The notes below the pieces were generated by a model. That model had not been told where the DNA came from. It saw nothing but the letters and a program-made list of their open reading frames with translations, and made no database searches. A stretch of DNA of 64,000 bases from Pipra filicauda (Eukaryota; Chordata; Aves; Passeriformes; Pipridae). The position numbers and the translations under genes were made by a program. Location of the stretch: NCBI RefSeq assembly GCF_003945595.2, contig NW_024104096.1:4149501-4213500 (forward strand). Reading direction: 5' to 3'. Positions 1 to 12,800 of this stretch are shown piece by piece. Position 1 is the first letter of the stretch. Each line of letters opens with the position of its first letter.

Positions 1-1563
1 GATTGTTTTGCCAGTGTATGTTAGTTTAAATTCATGCAAGTTAAATATCATCTGCCACTGTGTTGCTTTGTCCCCCAGAATGTTTCAGGACAGCTGCAGT
101 GTCTCAGATTTCATAGCTCTCATCAGCTGAAACAATTCACTCTTGCTAGAAAACTTGGCCTATTCTGCATCCACCTCTCTTCTGTGTTACAAAGAGGTCT
201 GGGAAACAGACCCTCAAAACCAGGCTGTGACATCTCCAAAGGCCCAGGCAGCAGGCAGTCATAGGAAAGGAACAGGGTAAGAATGTGACATTAATGTCAT
301 GCCACTTAACTGTGGGATGTTCCTGCATGGGAGAGGAATGTTCATACTGACATGTTCCCTTTTGACGGCTGATCTTTAATATTTCATGAAACCAAACTGG
401 TTCAGAAACATAAAGAAGCCTTTTACTAAAGTGATTTTCTAGAGCAGACTTGGCATAATACACATAAGCTAGGTCTGGCCAGAAAACTGTCAAGTTTCTT
501 CCTCCATTTTCCCTTCTCTAATAAGCTGAGACACGTTGCTCTTGTGCTTCAAGGCATCCCAGGAAGCTGGAGATCCCATGCTTCTGAACTGGTACAACTA
601 CAGACATTTTCCCTAGGATTTATCTACTGACTCTTTCAACTGGTCTAGAAAAATTTTTTCTTGTGCTTCAGTGCACAGTAGAGTAATTGTCCAAAGCTGT
701 TTAGAAATATCTGTGCACTAAAATCTTTTATTTAAATATTTGGACAGAATTGAAATTGTACAATGATCTAGTAGGAAGCATGAGCATATTGTAGGCAACT
801 TTTAAACCCCACAGTAGGTGACATAAACCATTTTCTGTAGAATATGTTGGTTATATCTTCCTTTTAAGAAAATTTTCCTAAATTAATGTTAGCTGCTGGG
901 CACAAACTACGTTTTTTTTTTTTCTGAGTAATGAGGGAGAAAGTTTTTAGGTGCATGATAAGTGTTGCCTTGTCAGCCCTTTTTCTTTGACACCTTCACT
1001 GCCTTTTCAGCCTCCTGTAATCCAGGTGTTGCCACTTTCCTAATGCTTGAACTGAGAGACTGCTGAGACTTCACCATATGAAGAGCTTTTGTCTCGTGCC
1101 TTACCCACCATAACTAAAGTTATATGTATGTCAACAGCTTAAAAATGGGGGATGAAAATCTGATCCTCATTGAATGGCAATGTCCAAAAAGCACACAAAG
1201 CTTCATGGGTCCAGTTGAAGCAGAAATCCCGGTCCATTTGTACCTTACCCACTTGCCCCAAAGAGTCCAGATAGCTCTTTTTTGATACCCTCCCCCAAGA
1301 GTTGTATTGCATGTCAGCATGCATTACAAATTTTTTACTCTCTACTAAGTACAACATCCCCTCCAGCAAGAAACTCTGGCTGCAGCTTCCACTGTGGGTA
1401 GGAGTAATCATAACTGATAATTGAAGCACTATTAAAACAAACTGAAAAGATTTGTTAAACCAAAGTGGTGATGGAGAGAGAGAGCAAAACTAGAACAAGG
1501 AGGGCATGGGTATAATTTCCTTAAATTTATTTATGGTCTTAAATTTACTGCTATTCCCCCTTA
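1..1563. other. Non-coding unique sequence
   Basis: I see no gene, exon or recognisable repeat here. There is a 12-base T tract at 912-923. Open frames are short (115 codons at most), rich in Cys/Ser/Phe/Leu as expected from random AT-leaning DNA, and match no family I know. Confidence 0.6.
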
Positions 1564-1591
1564 CCCCCCCCCCCCCCCCCCCCCCCCCCCC
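1564..1591. repeat. Poly-C homopolymer, 28 bases (poly-G on minus strand)
   Basis: An uninterrupted run of 28 C, preceded by TTCCCCCTTA. Such a run is mutationally unstable and hard to sequence, so the true length may differ between individuals or be an assembly artefact. On the minus strand the G run could form quadruplex structures. It also creates a false polyglycine open frame on the minus strand. Confidence 0.95.
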
Positions 1592-4500
1592 TTTATACAG
1601 GAATGAGTATGGACCATGGAGTTGAAGGGCAAGTTAACATACATGATGGCAGTGGTAATATGAGGGAAGCTGGTTGACTTTACAAGGGCCAGTTTGTTCT
1701 GTTTCTTCTGTTCTGTCAGGGTTTTCTGTGGTTTTTCTATAGAACTGAACAAAGCTTTCTGTTGCATCCTGTAAAAATGTCTCTGGGTTCTTTGCCTTTT
1801 TAACAACACAACAGGAACTGATTGAAAGGAGTTGGATGTTCAGAAGTTGCAATTGGTCTTATGGGTTTGGATGTGTATATGGTCTAGATGCTTTCTTTCT
1901 TCTGGGAGAAAACTTTGAGTTTTCCAGTTCCATGTCTGTCCTTAGAGCTGTTAGTGTGCAGTTTTCACTCTGTTTTTATAATGTATTGCTTGAGCATGCA
2001 GCATCTCTGTTGGGTAGGGAGGTGCTGCTTCCTGCAGACCCAAATAGATTTGACCCTTTTATAATTCTGGAAAGGATTCCACAATCCAGGATTTCAGAAG
2101 ACAGTGGCAGAAATAGCTTGCTGAAAACACATGGATTTATTTATCCCACATAAACACTACAAATAGAGAGAAGTAGATGGAAAATAATAAAAACCCCCAA
2201 AACTTATGTGCCTATCAACTGACCTCACCTTTGGAGTTCCTTGACCGCTAAGCAAGTTTTTCTTAACCTGGGCACTGGACTGATCCACTGGGCATTGCAC
2301 TGATGACCATTGACACAAACTGAGCCCTGCAATTGCTATCACTGCAGCACTTTGCTGCTTCTAGTTATTGTGTCCCCATAGCATGTAGACTGCATCTTTA
2401 ATCCTTTCCAGATACTCAAAACTTTCTTTTGACTCACAGTCCTGCATTGGAGCTGATGATTTGTCTGTTTCCAGGTGTACCTGCAGGAACCTTCTGATGG
2501 TAAGCTCAGGCTTTGTTCCTTCAAGGACCAGGCTGTTGAAGGGAAGATGCTTCCTGTGTTCCTCAAACTTTGAAGAGCTCAAACCAGATTTAACCTTAGG
2601 GTTTCCTAGAACCAGGCACTAGATAATCCTGAAATCCCCAAATATGTATCCTATTGATAACAGCTACATTTTTCAAACCATCTCCCAAAGTAATTGCTTC
2701 TTTGTCAGTGTATAAAATTGCTCCTGATCCTCCAGGCTCTTTGTAGCAGTTACACAGTTGAAATTATTACTGTCATCTGACGCTAGCTCTGCAACTTTTA
2801 AAAAAGTGCACATAGGGTTCCCCGTGCCACCCTTAGACTGCAATGAGGCAGAGTGTATTTTTTAGATCTGAATATGTATGTCCCTTTTGATGTGTTCAGG
2901 TTATTGTATTCTGCAGGAAACTTCAAAGGGGCCACAGCAGTATCAGCTTCTTCTGTTTTGGGTGGCAATGGATGATGGTCACCCAAGAACTCCCCTCAAC
3001 TGGAGGAATCCCCACACAATTTTAACTAGCTTTAGGAGAGAACATAGGACAAGCAACTGGTCTTTTGTTTTGTCTTCTGTAATGCCTCTGTAGGCTCAGG
3101 AGCCGTCCTTTACTAGTTGACTCTGTAACTGGAACAAGTCCACCAAGCTTCTGCTGGCGGTGCTCTTAGTGAGGAAGCCAGCAGTGGAAGAGTGAGGGAT
3201 GCTCAGTTCCCTTGGCTCCTGCAGCACTAGAGGACTGCACAGGAAGCTAGAGAGCTTCTAGAATATCAGGAAAGAGAAACTGCTTCTGTGGTGAGAGGGG
3301 AAGTGGTCCCCTGCTACCACGCCCCTGGAGACTTGTGGGACAGTAGTTACTCTGCAAGCAGTACTGCAGCCTTAAAGATGGCAGTGTTCTGTTCTAGGTC
3401 ATGCTGCAAATTGCTTATGCCAAGTGCAATGTGCTGGTGTGTTCTTTTAGAAGAGGATATTTCAGATAAAACTGCTCGAGTGGAGAATCAGAATGGACTA
3501 CATATTTTCTACCTTGCAACTTAGGGCAAGATGTATTTGGTGTTTTTAGTAGTTCTGGACAAATGAAACTCAACAAATCCAAGTTTAACTGCAGCAAAGT
3601 TCTCTCCTTAGTTTCTGTTTAAAAACAGAAGTAATGGTCACTCAGGCCATTTTACTGCTGAGTTTAACATAAAGGGCTCTAAATCTTCTTATTCTATTGA
3701 CCTCAGTCAAGAAATGATGAAGTCACAGCATTTTCTTATACTGCTCAGGAAAATTCACGGGAAGTGAGAGGATGAATCTGGATAAACTTTCAAAAAACAT
3801 CCAGAAATGCTCAACTCTTTATCATATGACTGAAATCTCAGGACTCTTTGCCTGTGCCTTGTTCATAAAATAGATGTTAGCGGAAAATAATAGAATTCTG
3901 TTAAGTAGCTTCAAGAACAAGATCATCTTTAGGTCTTCATGTAATTGTTCTGTAGTTTTAGTCTAATAGGACTAAAGGAAACTCTGCCATAAGGGATGCA
4001 TGCTCATATTGTGCCTTTGCAAGGGTTTTTCGCCTCTTAAAATGCCTGATCTTTTTGAATTTTGCTGTAATTTCAGATACCTTTTGTCTTAGTGACAAGT
4101 AGCAAACCCTAAACAGTCTCACCTCACTGTCTCAGTGTTTGTTGCTGAGTTTCATCTATGACTCACTAAAGTTAATCAAAATACTCTTAGAGTGATCTTT
4201 AAGCAGGCACTGTGAAAGGGAAAGCCTCTTCATTAGGCCTGAGATTAGGGGAATGAATAATTCCTTCAAGCAGAGAATGACTATTATTCTTTTCCACTGC
4301 AATAGATACAAGTTGGATAGTCCTGACTTCCTGCATGGTGTTCTGCTCCTGTTATATGTGCCTTTCTCCTCTGTAGGAAGTGTTACGTCTTAATCTGTAG
4401 CCCCGTCAGTCTGTCAAGAGGTGGGAAGTCCTGATGGAGATGGTTCTTGACAGAAAGGAGCAATAGAGTGTGAGGAGAATGAGGAGACCACAGGGACAGC

Positions 4501-4689
4501 TCTTATTTTGTGCAACCTCATTTAGGGCTCTGCTGGTAGACGGAAGACAGAGCTGGATTCCTGAAAAGGAACACATTAAGAAATTGCTCAGTACCCTCAG
4601 CTATGGACTATTGCAGTAAAAACTCACTTTGTTAATCTGAAGTGTACAGAAAGCTATTTTGTCTGGCCAAAATATTTGTCCTTTTTATT
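1592..4689. other. Non-coding unique sequence
   Basis: No gene or clear interspersed repeat recognised. At 2269-2302 there is an imperfect direct duplication in which CTGGGCA and CTGAT recur about 17 bases apart. The longest plus-strand frame (1836-2153, 105 codons) has no recognisable domain. Confidence 0.55.
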
Positions 4690-4775
4690 AAAAATACCCC
4701 AAACAGTATAAACAACAACCCCACCCCCAAAAAAAAAACCCCCAAGACCCCAAGGAACCCCCAAAAAACCCCCCT
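4690..4775. repeat. A/C-rich low-complexity tract with quadruplex motif
   Basis: This tract is almost only A and C on the plus strand. It holds runs of C at 4739-4743, 4748-4751, 4758-4762 and 4769-4774, separated by loops of 4, 6 and 6 bases. On the minus strand this meets the usual G-quadruplex pattern of four runs of at least three G with loops of at most seven. A ten-base A run precedes it. It has no coding character. Confidence 0.85.
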
Positions 4776-4808
4776 AGGAACTAAAAATGAATTTAGGATC
4801 CTACTCTT

Positions 4809-4830
4809 CATGAATGCTTATGCATTCATG
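4809..4830. repeat. Perfect inverted repeat (hairpin), 9-bp arms
   Basis: CATGAATGC and its exact reverse complement GCATTCATG are separated by the four bases TTAT. It lies 34 bases after the quadruplex motif. The arms include ATGAAT/ATTCAT, which resemble POU or homeodomain half-sites, but no function can be read from sequence alone. Confidence 0.85.
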
Positions 4831-6100
4831 TAAATATTCTCATCATAAGCTTTGTATCTAGCCATTTAGTTAACAGAATACATGAATGATTCATGGTAGC
4901 CCTATACATAATGCATAATTAAATCACAGACTGATGGAGTGGAATTTATTAATTGTGAAGACACATGTGTTACCATGATACTAATTTATTTCTTTCAATT
5001 TTATTGGCATATTGCTCGCTCATCTGTGATTGCCTGCTTTGTTGCATTACCCGAGAACAGTAACATGTTGTTAAAACAAATTATCTGGATGTTTGGGTAT
5101 GCTGTTTGTTCACTGATGGGAACAATATGTATTTAGCAAAAAGATTTAATGTAAATTATTATACATGGGGTATTATCTTAGTGCAGAACCATCATGCCAA
5201 AGCTGCTCTGATGAGCCATATTAATTTCTGATATGAGTAAAAAAATATTACAGAAACTCTTGCATGAGGAAAAAAACAAGTTCATGGAAAATAATCTTGG
5301 CAAAATTACATGGTAACTTCTTAAATATTTTTACAAATTTTTGTAATATTAGACTGTAAAATTTAACAGGTATTTTAGCTCATTCTTAAAATGTATGTGC
5401 CTGCTGAAGGCTTTTGTCTTTGATTCCTGTCATGTCTTGGTGGGATCTTTGGAAAGAGATTCTTATTTGTTTGTGCTAAATAAGAATTTCATGTCTTGAC
5501 AGTGGAATTTTATCTCTACTGTGGATAGTATGGTATTTTTTTGAATGCTAGTATTTGAATGAAAATTAGAGGCTTTTTTGTCTCTAGGCAGTTGTCAGAT
5601 CAATTGGAAATTGAAGTTGTGGCATTCAAAATTCAACTAACTAATTTTAAAATTAATTTTATGAAAGGAGTCAAGTGTCTCACTTGGAAAAGAGGCTACA
5701 CTTCTATATACTTCACTTTTCCTTTTTCTTTTTTAGCCTTTTTGTTAGTCACATAAAGTAATCATACTTCTGAAAGGCAAGAGCTTGTTCTTCTGGAAAA
5801 CTCTGTGGGTCCAAGGAACAGTAACAAGTGGAAATGAAAAATTAGGAAAATTTGAGTGGAGCAGATGTGTAGTTGTCTTCAGAAACTACTGGTTAAATAG
5901 GTACTTAGTGGAATATCTCAGGTGTGCCTGAACCCTTAAATCAAGCTGCTATCAGGAGCAATCTGCAACAAGCCAAAGTGATGGGAACTCTGCTGTTGTG
6001 TGGTGGAGAGAAGCAGTGTCCATAGAAAATCCTGTGTCTTTGTAGCTAGAAGCTGATGTTCTGCTAAATATCATTAGCCTATTTCTTTTGTGATCTAAGC
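4831..6100. other. Non-coding AT-rich sequence
   Basis: No gene or repeat family recognised. A small palindrome (TTACAAA, two bases, TTTGTAA) lies at 5331-5346. Open frames are at most 65 codons. Confidence 0.55.
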
Positions 6101-6160
6101 TGCAGAATAGAGCTGGAAGGGACACTTGGGTCATCTCATTCTACCTGTTGTGCAGCCCAT
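6101..6160 (-). mobile_element. CR1 LINE 3'-end relic
   Basis: The words GAATAGAGCTGGAAGGGAC, then GGTCATCT and a downstream pyrimidine-rich stretch follow the order seen at the complement of the CR1 3' end (a hit starting near 'agaat...ggaaggga...ggtcatct...tcca'). Only about 60 bp can be followed, so this is a short, old, 5'-truncated fragment with no coding part. It could also be another LINE of the same L3/CR1 group. The call rests on remembered consensus, not on an alignment. Confidence 0.5.
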
Positions 6161-6809
6161 GCTGTTACTGTTGTAGTTCTGCCGTGGTGGCCAGTAGTGA
6201 GGTCGGGGTATGACTCAGCAGAGGATCTTCTACCTTTGGAGTACCTTGATCACTTTCTGGGTTGTCATATCTGCTGTATCATGTTCTGCTTTTGTGCAGA
6301 AGACTCAGGTGGGCCATCTTAAAATCACTCAAAATTAGTGGTCATGCGCTTGCTTCAGTGCAAAAGCTATTTTTCCACTTGATTTTTCTGAAACGTGGAT
6401 GTGTACTCGGTTTTGCTGAGCAGAATTTCTTCCACGGGATTCACACAACAACCTGGTTCACAGCTCCTGCAAGGAGGTGGACTGGAGCTTGGTGCCTGAT
6501 GCATAAAACCTTCCCTCTGTTTTACTTTAAGATTTGCTGCCTTCTTTCACATAAAATAATGCTGGAAGATACAGGAGGGGAAAAAATGGAGCAGAAAAAA
6601 AATTGTAATACATAATCAAGTAACATTTTGGGATTTCTTTTTGGTTGTGGGGAGGAGGGAAGCTGGGGTGTTTGGCTTAGCTGTCTACCAGGACCTCAAC
6701 ATGCAGGTGCTGTATTGACATATGTTAAAAATCAGTCCTTGCTCAAAAAGTTTGCTATTTGGTGAGGCAAGCAAAAGCAAGATGAGATAAGAACTATCAC
6801 TGATCCTCA
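6161..6809. other. Non-coding sequence
   Basis: It holds a 117-codon open frame (6262-6615, plus) that is rich in Leu, Cys, Phe and His, matches no domain I know and lacks a credible start context. I treat it as chance. Confidence 0.5.
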
Positions 6810-6955
6810 GAGACAGAGAAATTGAGTTGACAGGTACAGAAGTAATTGAGACCCTGCTTAAAAAAAGTTAAATGACTGACAAAGGCCTCCCAGAAATTAG
6901 ACTGCAGAACTGAGAAATGAATCCAGGTTCTAATGTAGAATCTTGGCCACAAAAC
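6810..6955 (-). mobile_element. MIR-like SINE relic
   Basis: From about 6866 the order AAGTTAAATGACT, then AAAGGCCTCCCAGA, then CAGAACTGAGAAATGAATCCAGGTT follows the complement of the MIR core and tRNA-derived head ('gttaagtgacttgcccaaggtc...gcagagctgggattcgaaccc'). The part from 6810 (CAGAGACAGAGAAATTGAG) fits the 'gaaactgag' segment with extra bases between. MIR is an ancient tRNA-derived SINE found across amniotes and is inactive in birds. It is highly diverged, so the edges are approximate. Confidence 0.6.
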
Positions 6956-7908
6956 TGAAGGAAAAATGCATAGGCTGAAGAACAGACAAGAACTGTGGAA
7001 ACACACTTCAGAATATTGTCCTTGAGATAAAAAATTTTAGATACATATGCAGCTGAAGAAAATGATATCATTCAACTATAGATTTTTGTACATATCAAAG
7101 TCATTGTTGGAATTCTGTCTCTTACTTGTGTGATTTGAAACCAGATCGTGTCAGCAAGAATATTGGTAAAATTTCAGCTTATCACAAATTAGTTTGTGCA
7201 AAAGATTATCATATGCAATAATTTAAGAGCTACCTTTTTATGAGCAAGCTGATTTCTGATTTGCATGAGCTTCAGAACAAGACCATCTCAAGGTTTATCA
7301 GCATGCACCTCTTCAATAATACTGCAAGGAATAGCTCTCACTGTACTGAGTCTGTATCCATCAGATAAAATATAGTATCTGTAGTATATTAGTCATCCTG
7401 GACAATTGAGGAAAAGTTACTTTTGCAGAACTATCAGAAGAGAAATATTTTCTCCTTTGAAATTAATCAGGTAGTTTTCTCTCAAGCTTTATCTTTGCCT
7501 TTGGTCTTCTTGCAGGGGTATCATTGGTCTCTCTGTATCTTATTCATGACAAACTACATTTAAATTAACACAAAGAATTTAATTTCCCCCTCCCTGCCAC
7601 TGTGGCCAAGGACCAGATCCTTGACTCCTGCAAGGAGGTCTTGTTCCCATAGAGTCTCTTCAGTGTCTGTTCTATTAAATGTGCACTTCAGCATTTTTAG
7701 AAAATTACTTATTTTGTGAATGTTGAGATGAAATGTTAAACTCGAGCCCTTTTCCAGCATCATGTTACCAGGCTTCCTGATCAGGTAAATCAAAACAATG
7801 GAATTCCCAGCTGAGGTGCTGAGAAAACTTCTCAGCTAAAGATAGCTGGGTGCTGAAATAAGACTCAGAAAGACTGTAGAAACTCTAATAATGGAGGTTG
7901 TGTGGTCG
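6956..7908. other. Non-coding sequence
   Basis: Nothing recognised. Open frames are at most 77 codons, with no domain and no clear repeat. Confidence 0.5.
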
Positions 7909-7942
7909 TTGGTTGTTTTTTTGTTGTTTGTTTGTTTTTTTA
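7909..7942. repeat. T/G-rich low-complexity tract
   Basis: An irregular run of T with single G at three- to eight-base intervals, (TTTG)n-like, with no coding character. Confidence 0.8.
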
Positions 7943-9848
7943 ACAGTTTCTTACACAAAAACAAGACCCTGTGACAAGAGGGCATATATGTATACATGCT
8001 CTGCTCTGAGAATGTCCTGAGATTATTCTCAATGCTTTTACCTAAGACCATGCAGATTGTTCATGTAGTGATTTTCTCATCAAACCTGTGCAATTTAGGG
8101 CTGGTTGGCTTCTGCCCTCGCATACTTTTTAAAAAGTTAATGGGTTTTGGATAAGGTTATAAAAGCAATTTAGGGCTCTATTGTCAGATCATGTATCCCT
8201 AAAGAGAGTAACCTCATGTTAGGAAACGAAAATCTCTACCAGTTCCTAAAGACTTGGCATGAGAAGCACCAGAGCAGAAACGGGGGCATTAGGAATAAAT
8301 TCTGAGGAGGAAGTTAAATATGCTTCTACCTTCCAGTCATAGCAGCATGAGTATTAGAATACTAGCTAGAAACCACTGAATTTGAAAGGGACCAAGTGGG
8401 CAAAAAACATCTTCAGTCAATCCTAGCTTCCAGCACTCCAGAAGGAGGGCTGTGGGACCTTCTCGGGTTTGGGCCTGTGCCTGTCTGACTTTCAGGCTAT
8501 GAATAGCTTTCTAGAAGTCCACAGGATGACACTGTGGTAAAGCTGTATGATTAGTGGTATTGTCTCCTGAATGAAACTTAGAAATGTTCCAGCTGTTTCC
8601 CTACAAATCTGGTGTGTCATTTCTATATCATAAGAGCTAGGTTGAGGAATATTACTGTGTTGAACAGTAGTACTTGGATAACTGAAATACAACATGTCTT
8701 CTCACACACTGAATACAATAATACCTATAGGTGTGGAAGAGACCTTGCCATATCCACAGTAATCTTTTTATTCTAATGGTTACATTAAGGATACTGGCCT
8801 AAAGGCTAAGCTTTTATCATGACCTTGTTGTATTTGCTCTGGTTTTAGATTAAGGATTGGATTGAGATCTCTGTTCCAAAGATTTGTCAGCTTGGGGCAG
8901 TTTGTATTACCTTAAGAGTCCCTGCTTTTTCGAGGTCCTGATTTCTAGATGATATTTCTAAATAATTCCAGATGGTCAGATTAAAAAAAAAAAAGCGAAA
9001 TCTGTGTTCCTCTCTGTACTGTTTTTTGAGGTGGTAGCTAAAAGTCTCATGTGAACCTAATCCAAACTGGTTGACTGTAGTTTATCTTTTATGCAGTTAG
9101 CCATAGCAGCTGCTGGAGATATGTGAATGCAACACATTTTTAATAAATGAGAAGGTACTTGCTTTGACTGCTAGTACAGGAGATGGTTTAGCCTGAGGCA
9201 AACCTACAGGCTATAGATATTTCAACTGGCCATGTACAGTTTTAGTGCTAACTTGAAGCCATGCAAAATAATAGATCACAGTCTTTAAATAGATATTTGG
9301 GGACAGGGCTGAAATGAGTGCTAAAAGGAAAGAATCTAGGCAATGTTTTATATTCATAATATTTGATTAGATCACTGAGAGGAGGAACTTTTACTTTTAG
9401 CATCTATATGTATAAAAATTAGTTGACCAACATAGTTTTTTTGGGTTAAGATGTGCTTGACTGCTTAATTGCAAAGTTATTGTAGATGCACAAAAAACAG
9501 CCTGAGATTCCACAGCAATGGAAATACTATTACAGCAGGTAGAGCAATAGCAGGAGACTAATAAAAATACGTGGTAATTAAAGCAGATGATACACATTTG
9601 ATGTATGAACACATTGAAGCTAGGTCTTGCAGTCACTGAGAAGGACTAATATCAGCAGTTTGAGGCTTACCCAAAGTAAACTCTCAACAGAATTCTCCCT
9701 TGGAACTAAAGAACAATTGTTGAATAAGAGAGGGAGAAGAGGGACCAATTGATTATACTTGAAAAGCAGATCAGAGGAAGGAAAAAAGGAGAAAGCTAGC
9801 AGATTAGAACAACTTTGCTTTTCTTCTGTGCCATGCAGACTAGGTTTG
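7943..9848. other. Non-coding sequence
   Basis: No gene recognised. A 12-base A tract lies at 8983-8994. The rest is AT-leaning single-copy-looking DNA. Confidence 0.5.
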
Positions 9849-9889
9849 GATTTTGGTTTGTTTTGTTTTGGTTTGTCTTTTCTTTTCCC
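9849..9889. repeat. T/G-rich low-complexity tract
   Basis: TTTTGG/TTTTG units followed by a pyrimidine-rich end. It is comparable with the tract at 7909 and the longer one at 43015. Confidence 0.75.
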
Positions 9890-12800
9890 ATCTCTTAGAA
9901 GAAGATTATGATGCTATGACATCTTTTAATATAGAACTGTAATGAAACTGCAGGAGGACCATAAGTTTCCTAAGAGGCAAAGGTCTGATTAGAGAGAGCC
10001 TTAATGTTATAACTCTCACATATTCAAAGTAATGGAATGCCTTTTCAAAAACACTAAATTCGACCCAACAAATATATATAGCTGCAGACAGCATTTCAAT
10101 AAAGAATTGTACATTTATTGTGCAGGCTTCTGAGCAGTCGTACAGAGACTTCTGTGGTTCAGACAGTTGTTTTTTCTTCATACTAGTGAGAATTAGTGCC
10201 AAGTTTAAAACTTCCTGTTTATAGGCTAATATTTTTTTCTGGGCTGTATAGTTTGCTATAGGCTGCCCTCATCCCTAGCTCACTGTCCCTGTATTTTAGG
10301 ATTGCCAAAATCAGGTCATTTATCATCCTGACACCGAGCATCTGTTCTGCTGTAAAACCAGTAGAAGAGGACGTTGCTAATGCATTTGCAGCAGTACTGT
10401 AGCTCATGGGATGTAACACACAGAGGTGAGATGCTGAGCGCTGGTACCTGTCTCTGGACGGGTTAGGAGGGTCCCAGCCAGCCATACTGACTTCCACAGG
10501 GAGAGGGATTTGGCAGTCAGCATGAAATTTGGATTTTTTCTTTCACTGTGGTCTTGGAGTCCAAGGTGGGTGTAGGATTACATAAACTTATTTCTGAGGT
10601 GCAGATAGCCTGGGGAATGCTCAGGAGAAAAGCTTTTTACAAAGGTGTTTTTCCACAGGTAGAGTAACTCTTATCGAACTGTGTGTGTTACCCAAGAAAA
10701 TATATATGGGCAGACACAATGACTCATAAAAGTATGTCATAAAAGGCTTCTGTGTACATCCAGGTTATGTTTAGACAATACAGAGTTTAGTGGCAGTGCT
10801 GGTTTATTGGATTTTCAGCCCCATTTCACTTATTCTGCTGCACCCATGATTCAGGGCTGCCTCAGCAGTAGGGACACTTGATCTGGGTTAATAGATCCAG
10901 CTGAGAAGCACTCATGCCGAGCCCAGGGTAGGGCTAGTGGTTGAGCTGGATCAGCTTTCCTTCCAGCGAAGCTGAACGAACAGAGCAGTCCTGGTAATGC
11001 AAAGCAAGCATGGAGCAGATGCAAGGGCAAGTTGCTTGAGCCAGGGCTGCTGCCATAAAAAATGAGGTGGAGCCATTCCTCAGCTGACCCAACTGCTGGA
11101 GTGGCAAGCACTGTGAGCTGTTTGAGTGGGCTGCTCTGCATTTAGAGAAACAAAAGAGCCCGAAAACGCTTTGTAAGGTGAAAGTACAGGTAGGTCCCAC
11201 TGACCTCACTCTGGATCTGAGGTTAGGTGATGTGCTAAGTGCTTGCCTTAATTCAAGACAGTACCTTCACAGTATGGGCAGGCAAGCAATCCATAGCTTA
11301 TGCGAGCAAAACTCTGGGTAGTATACAACAAGCACTAAAAATAAGATATTAATTTTTTTTTTTTTTTTAGAATAATATATACTTTATGGTAGTAAAAGTA
11401 GATGTTGGTACAGCAAGACCAGGCTTTGGTCAGCCTTTCACGGCTCTAGCTCTGTCAGGTTGACAGTACTCTGTCCTACGGCCATCCTTATCCCTGGCTA
11501 CTTGCTATGGGGATCCCTCCCTCAGGTCACTTGGCTTAACTGCTCATGTAATTTAATGTGGTTAAAATAAGTTGGCTTAGAAAAAAAAACGTTTAGCCCA
11601 AGCAAATAACTTTGTTTGAAGTTGCTTAAGGAAACGATGTCACAAGCAATTATGCTAGCAGACCTGAGAGAATATATCTGTGAGGGCAGGAATGGGTTGG
11701 TGGCGAACAGCTGGGGTAGCTTGGAAGTGGCAAACCCCTGAACGGGACATCAGACTGCTTTGTTGCAAAGCTTGAGGGGGAGAAAATCCCAAAGGTGCTT
11801 TATGGAAATCAAAACTTTGTGCTTGTAGGGAACTTTCCTGGAATGTGAGATGCTATCACCCATTTAAAATTCAGGATCAAATCAGTTGCATCTCTGAGCA
11901 GTATTGATTTACCAAGTGAAGTGTGTCTCCCTTTGGGATTTCTTCCCCAATTTAGGCTTCAATTGGTGTAATCTCAGAAGAAAAGCCTTACTTCCCCTTA
12001 TAAACTGTTCTCACCAGATGTCTTGTAAATCTTTCCCTTTATTCCTTTGAAATGACTGGGCTTCGACCTTAGCTTTCTTAATGTTATTTAGCCCACATGG
12101 AATATCTATAAAAATAAGAGCTGCAAACTCTATTAAGAAAAGCACATATGACCTTCGCTTGTAATAACAGAATGCAATTAATGTCAGGCTCGTTTTGATG
12201 ATAAATTGGGGGGTAACAAAGGGATTTTGCTTTTTCAAACAAACCAGTATGAAGGGAAAAGGAGCTTTAAACCACTTACCAAAATTTTAAAAGATCTCCT
12301 CTTCCCCACCCTAGACCCGAATCAATCAATACAACTGAAGTTTTTGCCAGATTTGCACATTCTAAACAAAAAAACCCCAACAAATAAATGAATTTTAAAA
12401 AGCCTTTTATAGGCAAATTAAATGAAGGGCTGTAGTTGAGAATGGGGGTGTTCTTGTGTTACAAACTAGGAAAAGTTACACTTTTGAAGCCTCTTAGTAA
12501 TTGTACAGCAGTTGCCACAGCAGTTCCAGGAGAACAAGATGAAGATCCTGTTGCTTCAGAGATCTTCGCAAGCATATAGAAAACATTTGCACCCACCTTC
12601 TGGCATTTAAATGTTATGGCTTCTCCTCTATGTTTATCCACAATGGTGCCATCAGCCACGAGGTCAAAAGCCTTGCTCTTCAGCTTAAACCATAGATGCT
12701 TACATTTTTCAGAAGCAAATAGCTCTGTTTCAGTTCAAGGTAGTTGACTTGTGCTCTTCTTTAATAAAACATTTCAGAGGATCAAGATGACCTAGGTGGA

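Noticed and set aside
1561..1809. Minus-strand frame ending in polyglycine
   Set aside because: The glycines come from the 28-base poly-C tract, and the rest matches nothing.
10219..10497. Minus-strand frame of 92 codons (Ala/Ser-rich, ends in SPEKNISL)
   Set aside because: The composition is somewhat protein-like, but there is no family, no splice support and no sign of a retrocopy.
11353..11560. Poly-T followed by sequence that might be an antisense retrocopy
   Set aside because: The minus strand has a CATAAA near the tract, but its frames are short and match no gene.
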